Positions 45,229 through 53,091 of a stretch of DNA of 64,000 nucleotides are shown here, piece after piece. The stretch comes from Chlorogloea purpurea SAG 13.99. Lineage in GTDB: Bacteria; Cyanobacteriota; Cyanobacteriia; Cyanobacteriales; Microcystaceae. Position numbers and translations under genes: made by a program. Below the pieces are notes generated by a model. It was not told the DNA's origin. It was given only the letters and a program-made list of their open reading frames with translations, and made no database searches. Positions within the stretch are counted from its first letter, which is position 1, and every line of letters starts with the position of its first letter. The stretch spans positions 1 through 64,000 of the forward strand of contig JADQBB010000007.1 in the NCBI GenBank assembly GCA_016903695.1. Reading direction: 5' to 3'.

Positions 45229-45630
45229 CTAGATTGATCTTGCCACAGTTAAGACCTGTTTGGCTTTATTTCTAGCCCAATTACCCGGGGTGGGGAGATT
45301 TTGTTTAAATACTTTAAATCGTCCCGCTTCTAGCCACATACCCTGACACTGACTGCATTTTTCGTACCAGAGAGGCTGTTGACCGAAATCCAACATTTGA
45401 ACCATGGTTTTACCGCAACGGGGACAGCCCACCGATTGACAGGGGCGACCCTGACAGGGGGTGGGCTTACCAATGTCCACCGACTCGGAACCTTTTATAC
45501 GTCTTAATTCTTCTGCTTCTAAACGATCGAACCAAATTCCGCGACAAAGGGAACAACGATCGATCTCAATACTTTGATAGATAACTTTTTCTAATTTGCC
45601 TCTACATTGGGGACAGCCGATACAACCCAT
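45229..45630 (-). CDS. TFIIB-type zinc-ribbon protein
   Basis: 133 residues containing two zinc ribbons: CPQC with CSLCRGIWFDRLE, and CPRC with CSQCQGMWLEAGR. The GIWFD/GMWLE ends are diagnostic of the bacterial zf-TFIIB family. Between them is a Cys-Gln-Gly-Arg-Pro repeat. Role unknown. First gene of the minus-strand run leading to the CoaBC-like gene, divergent from tolC. Confidence 0.85.
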   Translation of the reverse strand: MGCIGCPQCRGKLEKVIYQSIEIDRCSLCRGIWFDRLEAEELRRIKGSESVDIGKPTPCQGRPCQSVGCPRCGKTMVQMLDFGQQPLWYEKCSQCQGMWLEAGRFKVFKQNLPTPGNWARNKAKQVLTVARSI

Positions 45631-45771
45631 ATAATCCCAATCTATTTCTTAAGTATTAGTTCTTCTAGCCTAACGATAGATGGTAAAAATGACAATCGGT
45701 TTTTGAGAGAAGAAAGTTTTAAGGTAACTTAGATAAGCAAGTGTCTAGTTTACACGCAAAGGTCAACAACG

Positions 45772-47268
45772 ATGACGATTCATCTCTATAAGAAACAACC
45801 GCGGAATATTTTTTTAAAAACTTGGCTATTGCTGAGCTTAAGCTCTATGTGGCTCTTAATAACCGGGTCGTTAGTAAAAGCGCAGATACCGGGGGCGGCC
45901 TCTCCTAATGCTGACGCGCCCAAAAAGGATGAACCGGCTCCCGATTATCTCAATCCTAATGCTAACCCCTTATTCTTCCCGACTAACCCGAAGGAAGTGG
46001 ATATTAGAACTGTACAGCCGGTGACGCTCAATCAGGCGATCGAATTAGCTTTAAAAAATAATAAAGAATTAGCTCAAGCCCGCTTGACCGTGGAGAGGGC
46101 CCAAGCACAGCTCGAAACCGAAAGAGCGGCCCTCCTTCCCAGTTTGCAAACTCAATTTGATTTAACGAGGACGGACTCCGCCGTCCAGCAAAGGCAAAAT
46201 CAACGTTTCAATCAAAACAGCCCCACCATAGCCAATAATCTCGACGGTCAGGTACAGTTGACCTATAATCTCTATACCGGCGGCGAGAGAGCGGGGAGGA
46301 TTAAAAGAGCGGAAAAGGAAGTCAGACGCAACCAATTGCTGTTAGAACAAACGAGCGAGCAAACTCGTTTTAATGCTACAGACTCTTACTATGAATTACA
46401 GAGAGCTGATGCTAGAGTTGCGATCGCACAAGCCGCCATCGAAGATGCTACCCAAAGTTTACGTGATGCCCAACTTTTAGAACAAGCCGGTTTAGGTACG
46501 AGATTTTCGGTGTTGCAGGCGGAAGTGGATTTAGCTAATGCTAATCAGGATTTAACTACTTCTATCTCTAATCAAAGGATAGCCCGAAGGAGATTGGCGC
46601 AAATTCTCAGTTTAGGGCAACAGGTAGAATTAACCGCCGCCGATGAAATTCGTGAGGCGGGTACTTGGGGATTAACCCTCGACGATAGTATAGTGTTAGC
46701 TTATAAAAACCGTTCTGAATTAGAACAGCAGTTAGTACAAAGAGAAATTAGCGAACAAGAACGTAACATCGCCCGCTCTTCAATCACGCCTAAACTGGAT
46801 TTATTGGCTAACTATAATGTCCTTAATTCTTTCGATGATGGTCTCGGTTTTACCGATGGTTATAACGTGGGGGCGCGCATGACTTGGGTTTTCTTCGATG
46901 GGGGTGCGGCTTTCGCACGAGAAAGGGAAGCCAATCGCAATATCGATCTAGCCGACACACAATTCGCCAATCTCCGCAATCAAGTTCGTTTTGAAGTGGA
47001 GCAAGCTTACTATGGTCTGGTGGCTAACCGGGAGAATATTTCTACCTCCGCCAAGAGTGTAGAATCGGCGACAGAAAGCTTGAGATTAGCCCGTCTGCGC
47101 TTTCAGGCGGGCGTGGGCACCCAAACCGATGTTATTAACTCCCAGAGGGATTTAACCGACGCTAGGAGCCGGTATTTACAAGCGATCGTGGACTATAATA
47201 AATCTCTCAACAGCCTACAGAGAGCTGTCAGCAACTTACCCAATAACTATTTATTTACTAATCCTTAA
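45772..47268 (+). CDS. tolC: TolC-family outer-membrane efflux protein
   Basis: 498 residues with a long signal sequence ending near VKA, a Pro/Asn-rich linker, and two outer-membrane efflux-protein repeats rich in Gln and Ala coiled coils (LNQAIELALKNNKELAQARL, QAGVGTQTDVINSQRDLTDARSRY). It forms the trimeric exit duct for RND, ABC and type I systems. It could complete the metal RND pump encoded at 12938 and 23916, but nothing ties it to that system specifically. A terminator follows. Confidence 0.9.
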   Translation: MTIHLYKKQPRNIFLKTWLLLSLSSMWLLITGSLVKAQIPGAASPNADAPKKDEPAPDYLNPNANPLFFPTNPKEVDIRTVQPVTLNQAIELALKNNKELAQARLTVERAQAQLETERAALLPSLQTQFDLTRTDSAVQQRQNQRFNQNSPTIANNLDGQVQLTYNLYTGGERAGRIKRAEKEVRRNQLLLEQTSEQTRFNATDSYYELQRADARVAIAQAAIEDATQSLRDAQLLEQAGLGTRFSVLQAEVDLANANQDLTTSISNQRIARRRLAQILSLGQQVELTAADEIREAGTWGLTLDDSIVLAYKNRSELEQQLVQREISEQERNIARSSITPKLDLLANYNVLNSFDDGLGFTDGYNVGARMTWVFFDGGAAFAREREANRNIDLADTQFANLRNQVRFEVEQAYYGLVANRENISTSAKSVESATESLRLARLRFQAGVGTQTDVINSQRDLTDARSRYLQAIVDYNKSLNSLQRAVSNLPNNYLFTNP

Positions 47269-47280
47269 TGTTCGGTGTGG

Positions 47281-47312
47281 GGGGAGAGGAATGTCTTCTC
47301 CCCGAAATTTTT
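47281..47312 (+). terminator. intrinsic terminator after tolC
   Basis: Stem GGGGAGA (47281-47287) and TCTCCCC (47297-47303) with a 9-base loop, followed by GAAATTTTT. The remaining 244 bases before the next gene contain no recognised feature. Confidence 0.55.
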
Positions 47313-47556
47313 GGGGACATCGAGGCCGGAGAAACTGGTTTCCGGGCAAAAATTCCTAAAGAGATATATATAATAAGCCTATGGCGAGCTTATTCGATTC
47401 GTGAAGGCGTTGATTGACAAAGGCAACAAACCCCTGGGTGTTTACATCTCATCGAGGATTGATATATTAATTGCGAAAGCTGTTTTTACTGAAATTAATA
47501 ATTGATAAATATTAGTCTACATAACTTATAATCATGGCAGATTTAATTTAAAAAAA

Positions 47557-48954
47557 ATGACCCCACAAGCTTTACTTGTAGTCATAGCTTGGCTACCTTT
47601 CACCCTTTATTTATTCAATCGTTATAACCCCCGTACGGCCTCAATCGTTAGTTTTGTCGGCGGATTTTTATTTCTCCCTCAAAGGGCGGGTATTAGCTTA
47701 CCTTTAATTCCAGATTTTGCTAACAATACCGTAGCTAGCTATAGCATCACTTTAGGATTATTATTATTTGACCAGAAGCGATTATTAAATTTTCGATTCA
47801 GTTGGTTTGACGTACCAATGTTAGTTTGGACTCTATCTCCCATAGCCGCTTCTCTGTCCAATGGACTGGGTTTTTATGATGGTATTAATATAGCATTCAC
47901 TCAAGTAGCAATATGGGGATGGCCCTATATTATTGGTCGTCTCTATCTCAGTAGCTTATTGGGAATGTCCGAATTATGTTCGCTCATCATCAAGGGGGGC
48001 TTAATTTACGCACCGATGTGTTTGATTGAAATCCGAATAAGTCCTCAATTTCACCACTTTATTTATGGTTATTACGCCCATCCATCGGGACTAAGTCAGG
48101 CTATACGCTACGGGGGGTGGCGGCCAATGGTATTCATGAGTCACGGGTTAGTATTAGGATTGTGGATGATGGTGGTGACTTTAGTAGCCGTGTGGCTATG
48201 GCAAGCTAAAAAAATCAAACAGGTTTGGGGTATTCCGATGATGTGGGTGGCTATTATTTTAGTAATAACTTTCATCTTGATTAAATCTACTGGTGCTTAC
48301 GTATATTTTGCTGTTGGACTTGGTATTCTCGCCGGTGCTAAATGGGGTAAAAATTCTTGGCTTTTGTATTTACTGGTCGGGGGAATTATTCTTTATTTGT
48401 CTATGAATATATCGGGAAATTTTAATGGAAAATCCATTACATCTAGGCTGTCCAACTTTGTCCAACCCGATCGAGTTGAATCTCTACAATTCCGCTTCGA
48501 TAATGAAGTGCTGTTAACTAATAAAGCTAGAGAAAAATTGTTATTTGGCTGGGGTGGCTGGGGCCGCAATAGAGTGTTGGAAGAGAATTCAGCGGGTGAA
48601 CTAGAAGATGTTTCCGTTACTGATAGTTATTGGGTTATTGTTTTCGGTACTAGCGGGCTTTTCGGTATAGTTAGTTTATATTCCTCACTTTTACTGCCCC
48701 TGGTACTTTTTAGCGTCAAACGGTTTCCTGCGAAAACTTGGTTACATCCAGACGTAGCTCCTAGCAGTGCTTTAGTAGTGTCACTCGCTTTATTCACTTT
48801 TGATACTTTAATCAATTCAACTTTTATATCGGTTTACCCGTTAATCTGCGGCGGTATTACTGGCTTGGTAGCTCAACCGAGGAGAACAAAGACCCAAGTT
48901 TCCCTTCAACCGTCTTCCCAGAGGCGACGCCCCGCACTGCCGTTAAAGGAGTGA
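47557..48954 (+). CDS. O-antigen ligase/polymerase-like membrane protein
   Basis: 465 residues with ten or more hydrophobic helices and a long periplasmic loop, the layout of the Wzy/WaaL superfamily. The motif FGWGGWGRNR followed by VTDSYWVIVFGTSGLFG is typical of these proteins in cyanobacterial exopolysaccharide loci. It probably joins or ligates polysaccharide repeat units. Its last 49 bases overlap the convergent aldo/keto reductase gene. No glycosyltransferases are adjacent. Confidence 0.65.
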   Translation: MTPQALLVVIAWLPFTLYLFNRYNPRTASIVSFVGGFLFLPQRAGISLPLIPDFANNTVASYSITLGLLLFDQKRLLNFRFSWFDVPMLVWTLSPIAASLSNGLGFYDGINIAFTQVAIWGWPYIIGRLYLSSLLGMSELCSLIIKGGLIYAPMCLIEIRISPQFHHFIYGYYAHPSGLSQAIRYGGWRPMVFMSHGLVLGLWMMVVTLVAVWLWQAKKIKQVWGIPMMWVAIILVITFILIKSTGAYVYFAVGLGILAGAKWGKNSWLLYLLVGGIILYLSMNISGNFNGKSITSRLSNFVQPDRVESLQFRFDNEVLLTNKAREKLLFGWGGWGRNRVLEENSAGELEDVSVTDSYWVIVFGTSGLFGIVSLYSSLLLPLVLFSVKRFPAKTWLHPDVAPSSALVVSLALFTFDTLINSTFISVYPLICGGITGLVAQPRRTKTQVSLQPSSQRRRPALPLKE

Positions 48955-50045
48955 TGGCTATCCCGCAGTAGTCGGGGAATATCTAATTTTTCTGGACACC
49001 GGGGCAGGCAATCGCCGCATTCTGTACAACGATTCCCTTTGCTACCTGGAAACCAATGTCCGGCGTTTTCTAGCATTTTGTAGCGATACTTGGCGAAATC
49101 TGTCATGTCGTATCCTAAACCCACATTTCTCAATCTCAATATCTCCGGTATATTGATATTTTCAGGACAGGGCAAACATTGATAACATTGACTACATCGA
49201 TCGCTCCCCAAAACTTTCTCTAATTCCCCCGCCAACCCGGCTAGAATATTTTCTTCTTCCTCTGTCAACTGTCCGTCCCGGTCATTCCATTGATTCAAGG
49301 GTTGTCGCAGCTCTTCCGGGGTTTCCGGCCCGATACTGAGGGTAGTGATCCGTTTATCGCTCAAAAGGAATCGATAACTTAATACTAAAGGTGACAGGGG
49401 ATAGCACAATTGTTCTAGCTTCGGGGGCGGAGTATATAGCATCCCTCCTTTATCCCCCGGTGAGATGATGAATATGCCCAGATCTTTCTCCGCCGCTAAT
49501 GCTACTGCCGGGGCCTGTCTCTGCCAGAATAAGTAATAATGCAGATTTACAAAATCAAATAAATCTGTATTTATAGCTTCTAGAATAATCTCCAGGGGGG
49601 CGTGGGTGGAAAAGCCAATATGACGGATTATGCCTTTACTTTGGGCGGATTGTAAAGCCGACATGGAACCGTGAGGGTCTTGTAGCCACTGAAGATGTTC
49701 GCGGGTGTTAACGCCGTGGATGGCGACGCAATCGATGTAATCTTGTTGTAAGCGTTGACGGGATTCTTCGATCGCTTCATACATCACCCGACGATCGGGC
49801 GTGGGCGATAATTTAGTGGTGAGGTAAAATTCTTCGCGTCGTAGGGGTAAAGACCGCTGTAAACAATCACCTAAAACTTTTTCACTATTGCCGTAACCCC
49901 GGGCCGTTTCCAGGTGATTGATGCCGAGATTCATCCCTAAAGTAATAATCTCTTGCAATAGGGAAGGATCTGTGAAGCAGCGCATTGTACCGAGAGAAAA
50001 AACGGATAGTTTTAAGTTAGTTTTACCGAAACGCCGATAACGCAT
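48906..50045 (-). CDS. aldo/keto reductase with C-terminal 4Fe-4S clusters
   Basis: 379 residues. The N-terminal TIM barrel (MRYRRFGKTNLKLSVFSLGTM, ETARGYGNSEKVLGDCL with catalytic Tyr) is followed by a ferredoxin-like tail. That tail has CSQCYQCLPCP and CTECGDCLPRCP, enough cysteines for two 4Fe-4S clusters. This fusion is common in cyanobacteria and anaerobes; the substrate is unknown. Its 3' end overlaps the O-antigen-like gene by 49 bases. It follows the bifunctional nuclease gene after nine bases. Confidence 0.88.
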   Translation of the reverse strand: MRYRRFGKTNLKLSVFSLGTMRCFTDPSLLQEIITLGMNLGINHLETARGYGNSEKVLGDCLQRSLPLRREEFYLTTKLSPTPDRRVMYEAIEESRQRLQQDYIDCVAIHGVNTREHLQWLQDPHGSMSALQSAQSKGIIRHIGFSTHAPLEIILEAINTDLFDFVNLHYYLFWQRQAPAVALAAEKDLGIFIISPGDKGGMLYTPPPKLEQLCYPLSPLVLSYRFLLSDKRITTLSIGPETPEELRQPLNQWNDRDGQLTEEEENILAGLAGELEKVLGSDRCSQCYQCLPCPENINIPEILRLRNVGLGYDMTDFAKYRYKMLENAGHWFPGSKGNRCTECGDCLPRCPEKLDIPRLLRDSHHSFNGSAGRRLWEDG

Positions 50046-50054
50046 AAGTTCGAT

Positions 50055-50561
50055 TCAAGAATTATCTACATCCCCTAATGGTCCCCGTTGAATTAAATCT
50101 TCCGGGCGTAATTTAGCGATAAATTCGCGGAAAGCTTTCCTTTCTTCTTCGTCCGCATCTCTATCAACAGGAATAGAGGCATCGGCGATGACTTCTTCCA
50201 TCACCCAGATGGGCGTATTGGTACGCAACGCGATCGCTATGGCATCACTGGGGCGACAATCCATTTCTTTTTTGACCTCCCCTTTTTTCAGGCATAAAAC
50301 CGCGTAAAAAGTGTTGTCTTGAAGAGAATGAATGATGATTCGTTCTAATTGTAGATCCCAGGTGTTAAAAACACTAACGATCAGGTCGTGAGTGAGCGGG
50401 CGAGGGGGTTTTTGTTGTTCTAGTGCGCCGATAATCGCTTTAGCTTGGTCTTGTCCTATATAGATAGGTAGTGCGCGACGATCAGACCCATCTTTTAACA
50501 GGACTATCGGGCTACGAGTCACAGCGTCTAGAGCGATTCCAGCCACTTTCATTTCGATCAT
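50055..50561 (-). CDS. bifunctional nuclease family protein (BFN/DUF151)
   Basis: 168 residues with the DUF151 hallmarks MKVAGIALDAVTRSPIVLLKD, ALPIYIGQDQAKAIIGALE and CRPSDAIAIALRTNTPIWV. Plant homologues are reported to have DNase and RNase activity; the bacterial role is unclear. Upstream of the aldo/keto reductase on the same strand and divergent from ribE. Confidence 0.9.
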   Translation of the reverse strand: MIEMKVAGIALDAVTRSPIVLLKDGSDRRALPIYIGQDQAKAIIGALEQQKPPRPLTHDLIVSVFNTWDLQLERIIIHSLQDNTFYAVLCLKKGEVKKEMDCRPSDAIAIALRTNTPIWVMEEVIADASIPVDRDADEEERKAFREFIAKLRPEDLIQRGPLGDVDNS

Positions 50562-50807
50562 AGTTCAGGCTTCTCCAAATAAAGATCAGCAGGGTAAAAA
50601 CCCAGTAGCGCGGGAAAAAACCAAGGGTAGATAGAGGAAATTATATTGGTCGTTCGGCATTACTAATGGGTTACACTCACAGTATGCCCTAGGATTGGAA
50701 AAATACAACTCATCTTCAAGGAAAAAAATATTCCGCCCAAGGTGGTAAATCAGGTTAATTATTCCTTTCACGGTGTAGCTTCTATCTTATTCTCTCAGAA
50801 AATTAAA

Positions 50808-51482
50808 GTGTTTACAGGATTAATTCAGTCCACGGGAACTGTTAGTGTAGAAGGAGACGATCGTTTGCTTGTGACGATCGATCCTCACGGTGTTAAATCG
50901 ATCGTCACTGATATAGCTATCGGGGACAGTATAGCCGTCGATGGAGTCTGTCTGACGGTGGAAGAATTCACCGCTAATAGTTTCGTCGTCACCGCCTCCC
51001 CCGAAACCCTGAGTCGCAGCACCCTCGGTCATAGTCTACAGAGGGCGACAAAGGTTAACCTAGAAACTTCCCTGCGGGTAGGTAGTAAAATCGGCGGTCA
51101 TTTCGTCAGCGGTCATGTGGACGGCATCGGTTGTCTAGTGGAGTCTATCCCCACGGGAAAAGCTTGGGAAATGACTTTTACTTCGCCCCCAGGGATGGAA
51201 GACCAATGGGAAATGTATATAAGCCGTTATATCGTTTCTAAAGGCAGTATCGCGGTTAACGGGGTGAGTTTGACCGTATCCCAATGTCACCCCCGCGGGC
51301 GTTGGTTCAAGGTTGCGGTCATTCCCGTGACTTACGGGGAGACTAATTTATCCAGGTTAGAAATGGGAGATGTGGTTAATTTGGAGGGTGATATATTGAG
51401 TAAGTACGTGGAGAGATTAATCGGCGGTAAGGGTTCTTCCGAGGAGATTAGCTTGGAGTTTCTCAGCGAACATGGCTATTAA
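50808..51482 (+). CDS. ribE: riboflavin synthase alpha subunit
   Basis: 224 residues; dismutates two lumazines into riboflavin. Two homologous barrel halves are visible: FTGLIQSTGTVS with DGVCLTV, and GHVDGIGCLVES with VNGVSLTV. The protein family nearly always begins MFTG, so the GTG at 50808 (VFTGLIQ) is chosen as start over a longer in-frame extension. I looked for an FMN riboswitch in the 246-base leader and saw none. Confidence 0.93.
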   Translation: MFTGLIQSTGTVSVEGDDRLLVTIDPHGVKSIVTDIAIGDSIAVDGVCLTVEEFTANSFVVTASPETLSRSTLGHSLQRATKVNLETSLRVGSKIGGHFVSGHVDGIGCLVESIPTGKAWEMTFTSPPGMEDQWEMYISRYIVSKGSIAVNGVSLTVSQCHPRGRWFKVAVIPVTYGETNLSRLEMGDVVNLEGDILSKYVERLIGGKGSSEEISLEFLSEHGY

Positions 51483-51489
51483 TAAGAGG

Positions 51490-52392
51490 TTATTTCGTGG
51501 CGAGGATTTGTAGCCAGGGAAGAAGTAGGGTGACGAAATAATAAACTAAGGGGGCTGTGAAAACATAACTATCGGTTCGATCGAGAATCCCTCCGTGTCC
51601 TGGTATCAATTGCCCGGAATCCTTAACTCCTGCGTCGCGTTTCATCATCGATTCGGTTAAATCGCCCAGGAGACTGACGATACCGATTAACAAGCCGAGA
51701 ATCAAACCGGTGATTTGCCAATAGGGCCAATCTAAATACCATGCGCCTATCTCGCCGACGATGATACTGCCGGTGATGCCGAAAATAGTTCCCTCTACGG
51801 TTTTCTTGGGACTGATAGAAGATAGGGAAGTTTTGCCCAACCATTTACCCATGATATAAGCGCCTATATCGGCGGCCCAGATGCAACCGAAGGCGAGGAA
51901 AGTCAGGGTTAGGGCGGGGGGCATCAATTTAGGTTCTATCCATGACTCGGGCCAGTATCCCATCAGGGGTAAATTGGTACTGGCGATGGCGATGGGATGG
52001 GATTCGGGGGCGAATCCCACCCGTAAACGTATCCAATAACTGGGGAGATAACCGCCGTAGAAAAGACCGAGGATAGAAGTAGAAATATCGGCTATGGTGG
52101 CCAATTTGGGTTGGAAGAGGAGATAGAAACAAATTAGCGCCCCGGCGAGGGGAAACATGGCATCGGTGAGAGTCGGGGCGATCGTGGCGGTGATCAGTAA
52201 TAATTGAGATACCACCAGAGTAGTTTTGGCTGCCGGTTGAATATTTTTGGCCCATACCAGGCGAAAGTATTCCATCTGTCCCAAGAATACGATCAAGCCT
52301 AATCCCAAGGTGAAATACCATCCCCCGACAATAATAATACTGAGGGCGAGAATAATCGCAACGATCGCACTAACAATCCGAGTCCAAGGCAT
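51490..52392 (-). CDS. cdsA: phosphatidate cytidylyltransferase
   Basis: 300-residue polytopic membrane enzyme making CDP-diacylglycerol from phosphatidate and CTP. About eight helices. The signature reads [20 protein letters not shown] then [12 protein letters not shown], with metal-binding aspartates. [10 protein letters not shown] is the preceding conserved block. Convergent with ribE after seven bases. ATG start. Confidence 0.95.
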   Translation of the reverse strand: MPWTRIVSAIVAIILALSIIIVGGWYFTLGLGLIVFLGQMEYFRLVWAKNIQPAAKTTLVVSQLLLITATIAPTLTDAMFPLAGALICFYLLFQPKLATIADISTSILGLFYGGYLPSYWIRLRVGFAPESHPIAIASTNLPLMGYWPESWIEPKLMPPALTLTFLAFGCIWAADIGAYIMGKWLGKTSLSSISPKKTVEGTIFGITGSIIVGEIGAWYLDWPYWQITGLILGLLIGIVSLLGDLTESMMKRDAGVKDSGQLIPGHGGILDRTDSYVFTAPLVYYFVTLLLPWLQILATK

Positions 52393-52473
52393 AGACTATT
52401 CACAAAACAAAGGGCTATAGAGATTAATTATATAGATTAAGAAAACATTATCAAAAATTAAAAGTTATTTGAG

Positions 52474-53070
52474 TCACTCTTCCAGTTTTTCACCGCAGAG
52501 AATAAAGATGGGATTAACGGCAGCAAAAACTTGTTGGATACCGCGCATTTCTAAGCGATTGACGGCGGATTGCACTATTTCTATATTGCGCGCCTGTAAA
52601 TCAGAAAACCCCTCCGACAGTTGATAAAGCGTCTCTAAACTAGAGGCCGTAGCGATGATTCTCCCCCCCGGTTTCAATACCTGCCAAACCTTCTGTAACA
52701 CTTTCTTAATGGGTTTGCCGCCCTCGATACAAACTCGATCGGGTCTTTCGGTTAAATTATCCAGACAGGCGGGGGCGCTGCCTTCCAATACTTCCACGTT
52801 AATGACACCGAATCGATCACAATTTTTGCGGATCAAACTAGCCACTTCCTCATCCCTCTCCACGGCCACGATCTTACTCGCCGGACACAATAGCCCCGCC
52901 TCCACGGGAATCGTACCCGTGCCAGCCCCTATATCCCACAACACCGCGCCGTCAGATAGGCGCAGGGCCGATATGATCAGTACCCTGACTTCTCTTTTAC
53001 TAAGGGGAATTCCAGGTAAACGCTCGAATAAATCATCGGGAATACCTGGCGTGCGATAAGACCAAACCAT
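52474..53070 (-). CDS. cbiT: precorrin-6Y C15-methyltransferase/decarboxylase subunit CbiT
   Basis: 198 residues with the SAM motif WDIGAGTGTIPVEAGLLCP and acidic loop VAVERDEEV. Downstream, CIEGGKPIKKVLQKVWQVLKPGGRIIATA is characteristic of CbiT/CobL C-terminal. It acts in cobalamin synthesis. No other cob/cbi gene is nearby, as is usual in cyanobacteria. It follows the methyltransferase at 53092 by 21 bases and may be co-transcribed with it. Confidence 0.88.
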   Translation of the reverse strand: MVWSYRTPGIPDDLFERLPGIPLSKREVRVLIISALRLSDGAVLWDIGAGTGTIPVEAGLLCPASKIVAVERDEEVASLIRKNCDRFGVINVEVLEGSAPACLDNLTERPDRVCIEGGKPIKKVLQKVWQVLKPGGRIIATASSLETLYQLSEGFSDLQARNIEIVQSAVNRLEMRGIQQVFAAVNPIFILCGEKLEE

Positions 53071-53091
53071 AGATAAATAAATAGACTGTAT

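Noticed and set aside
50562-50807. Possible FMN riboswitch before ribE
   Set aside because: The conserved RFN sequence blocks could not be found in the leader.
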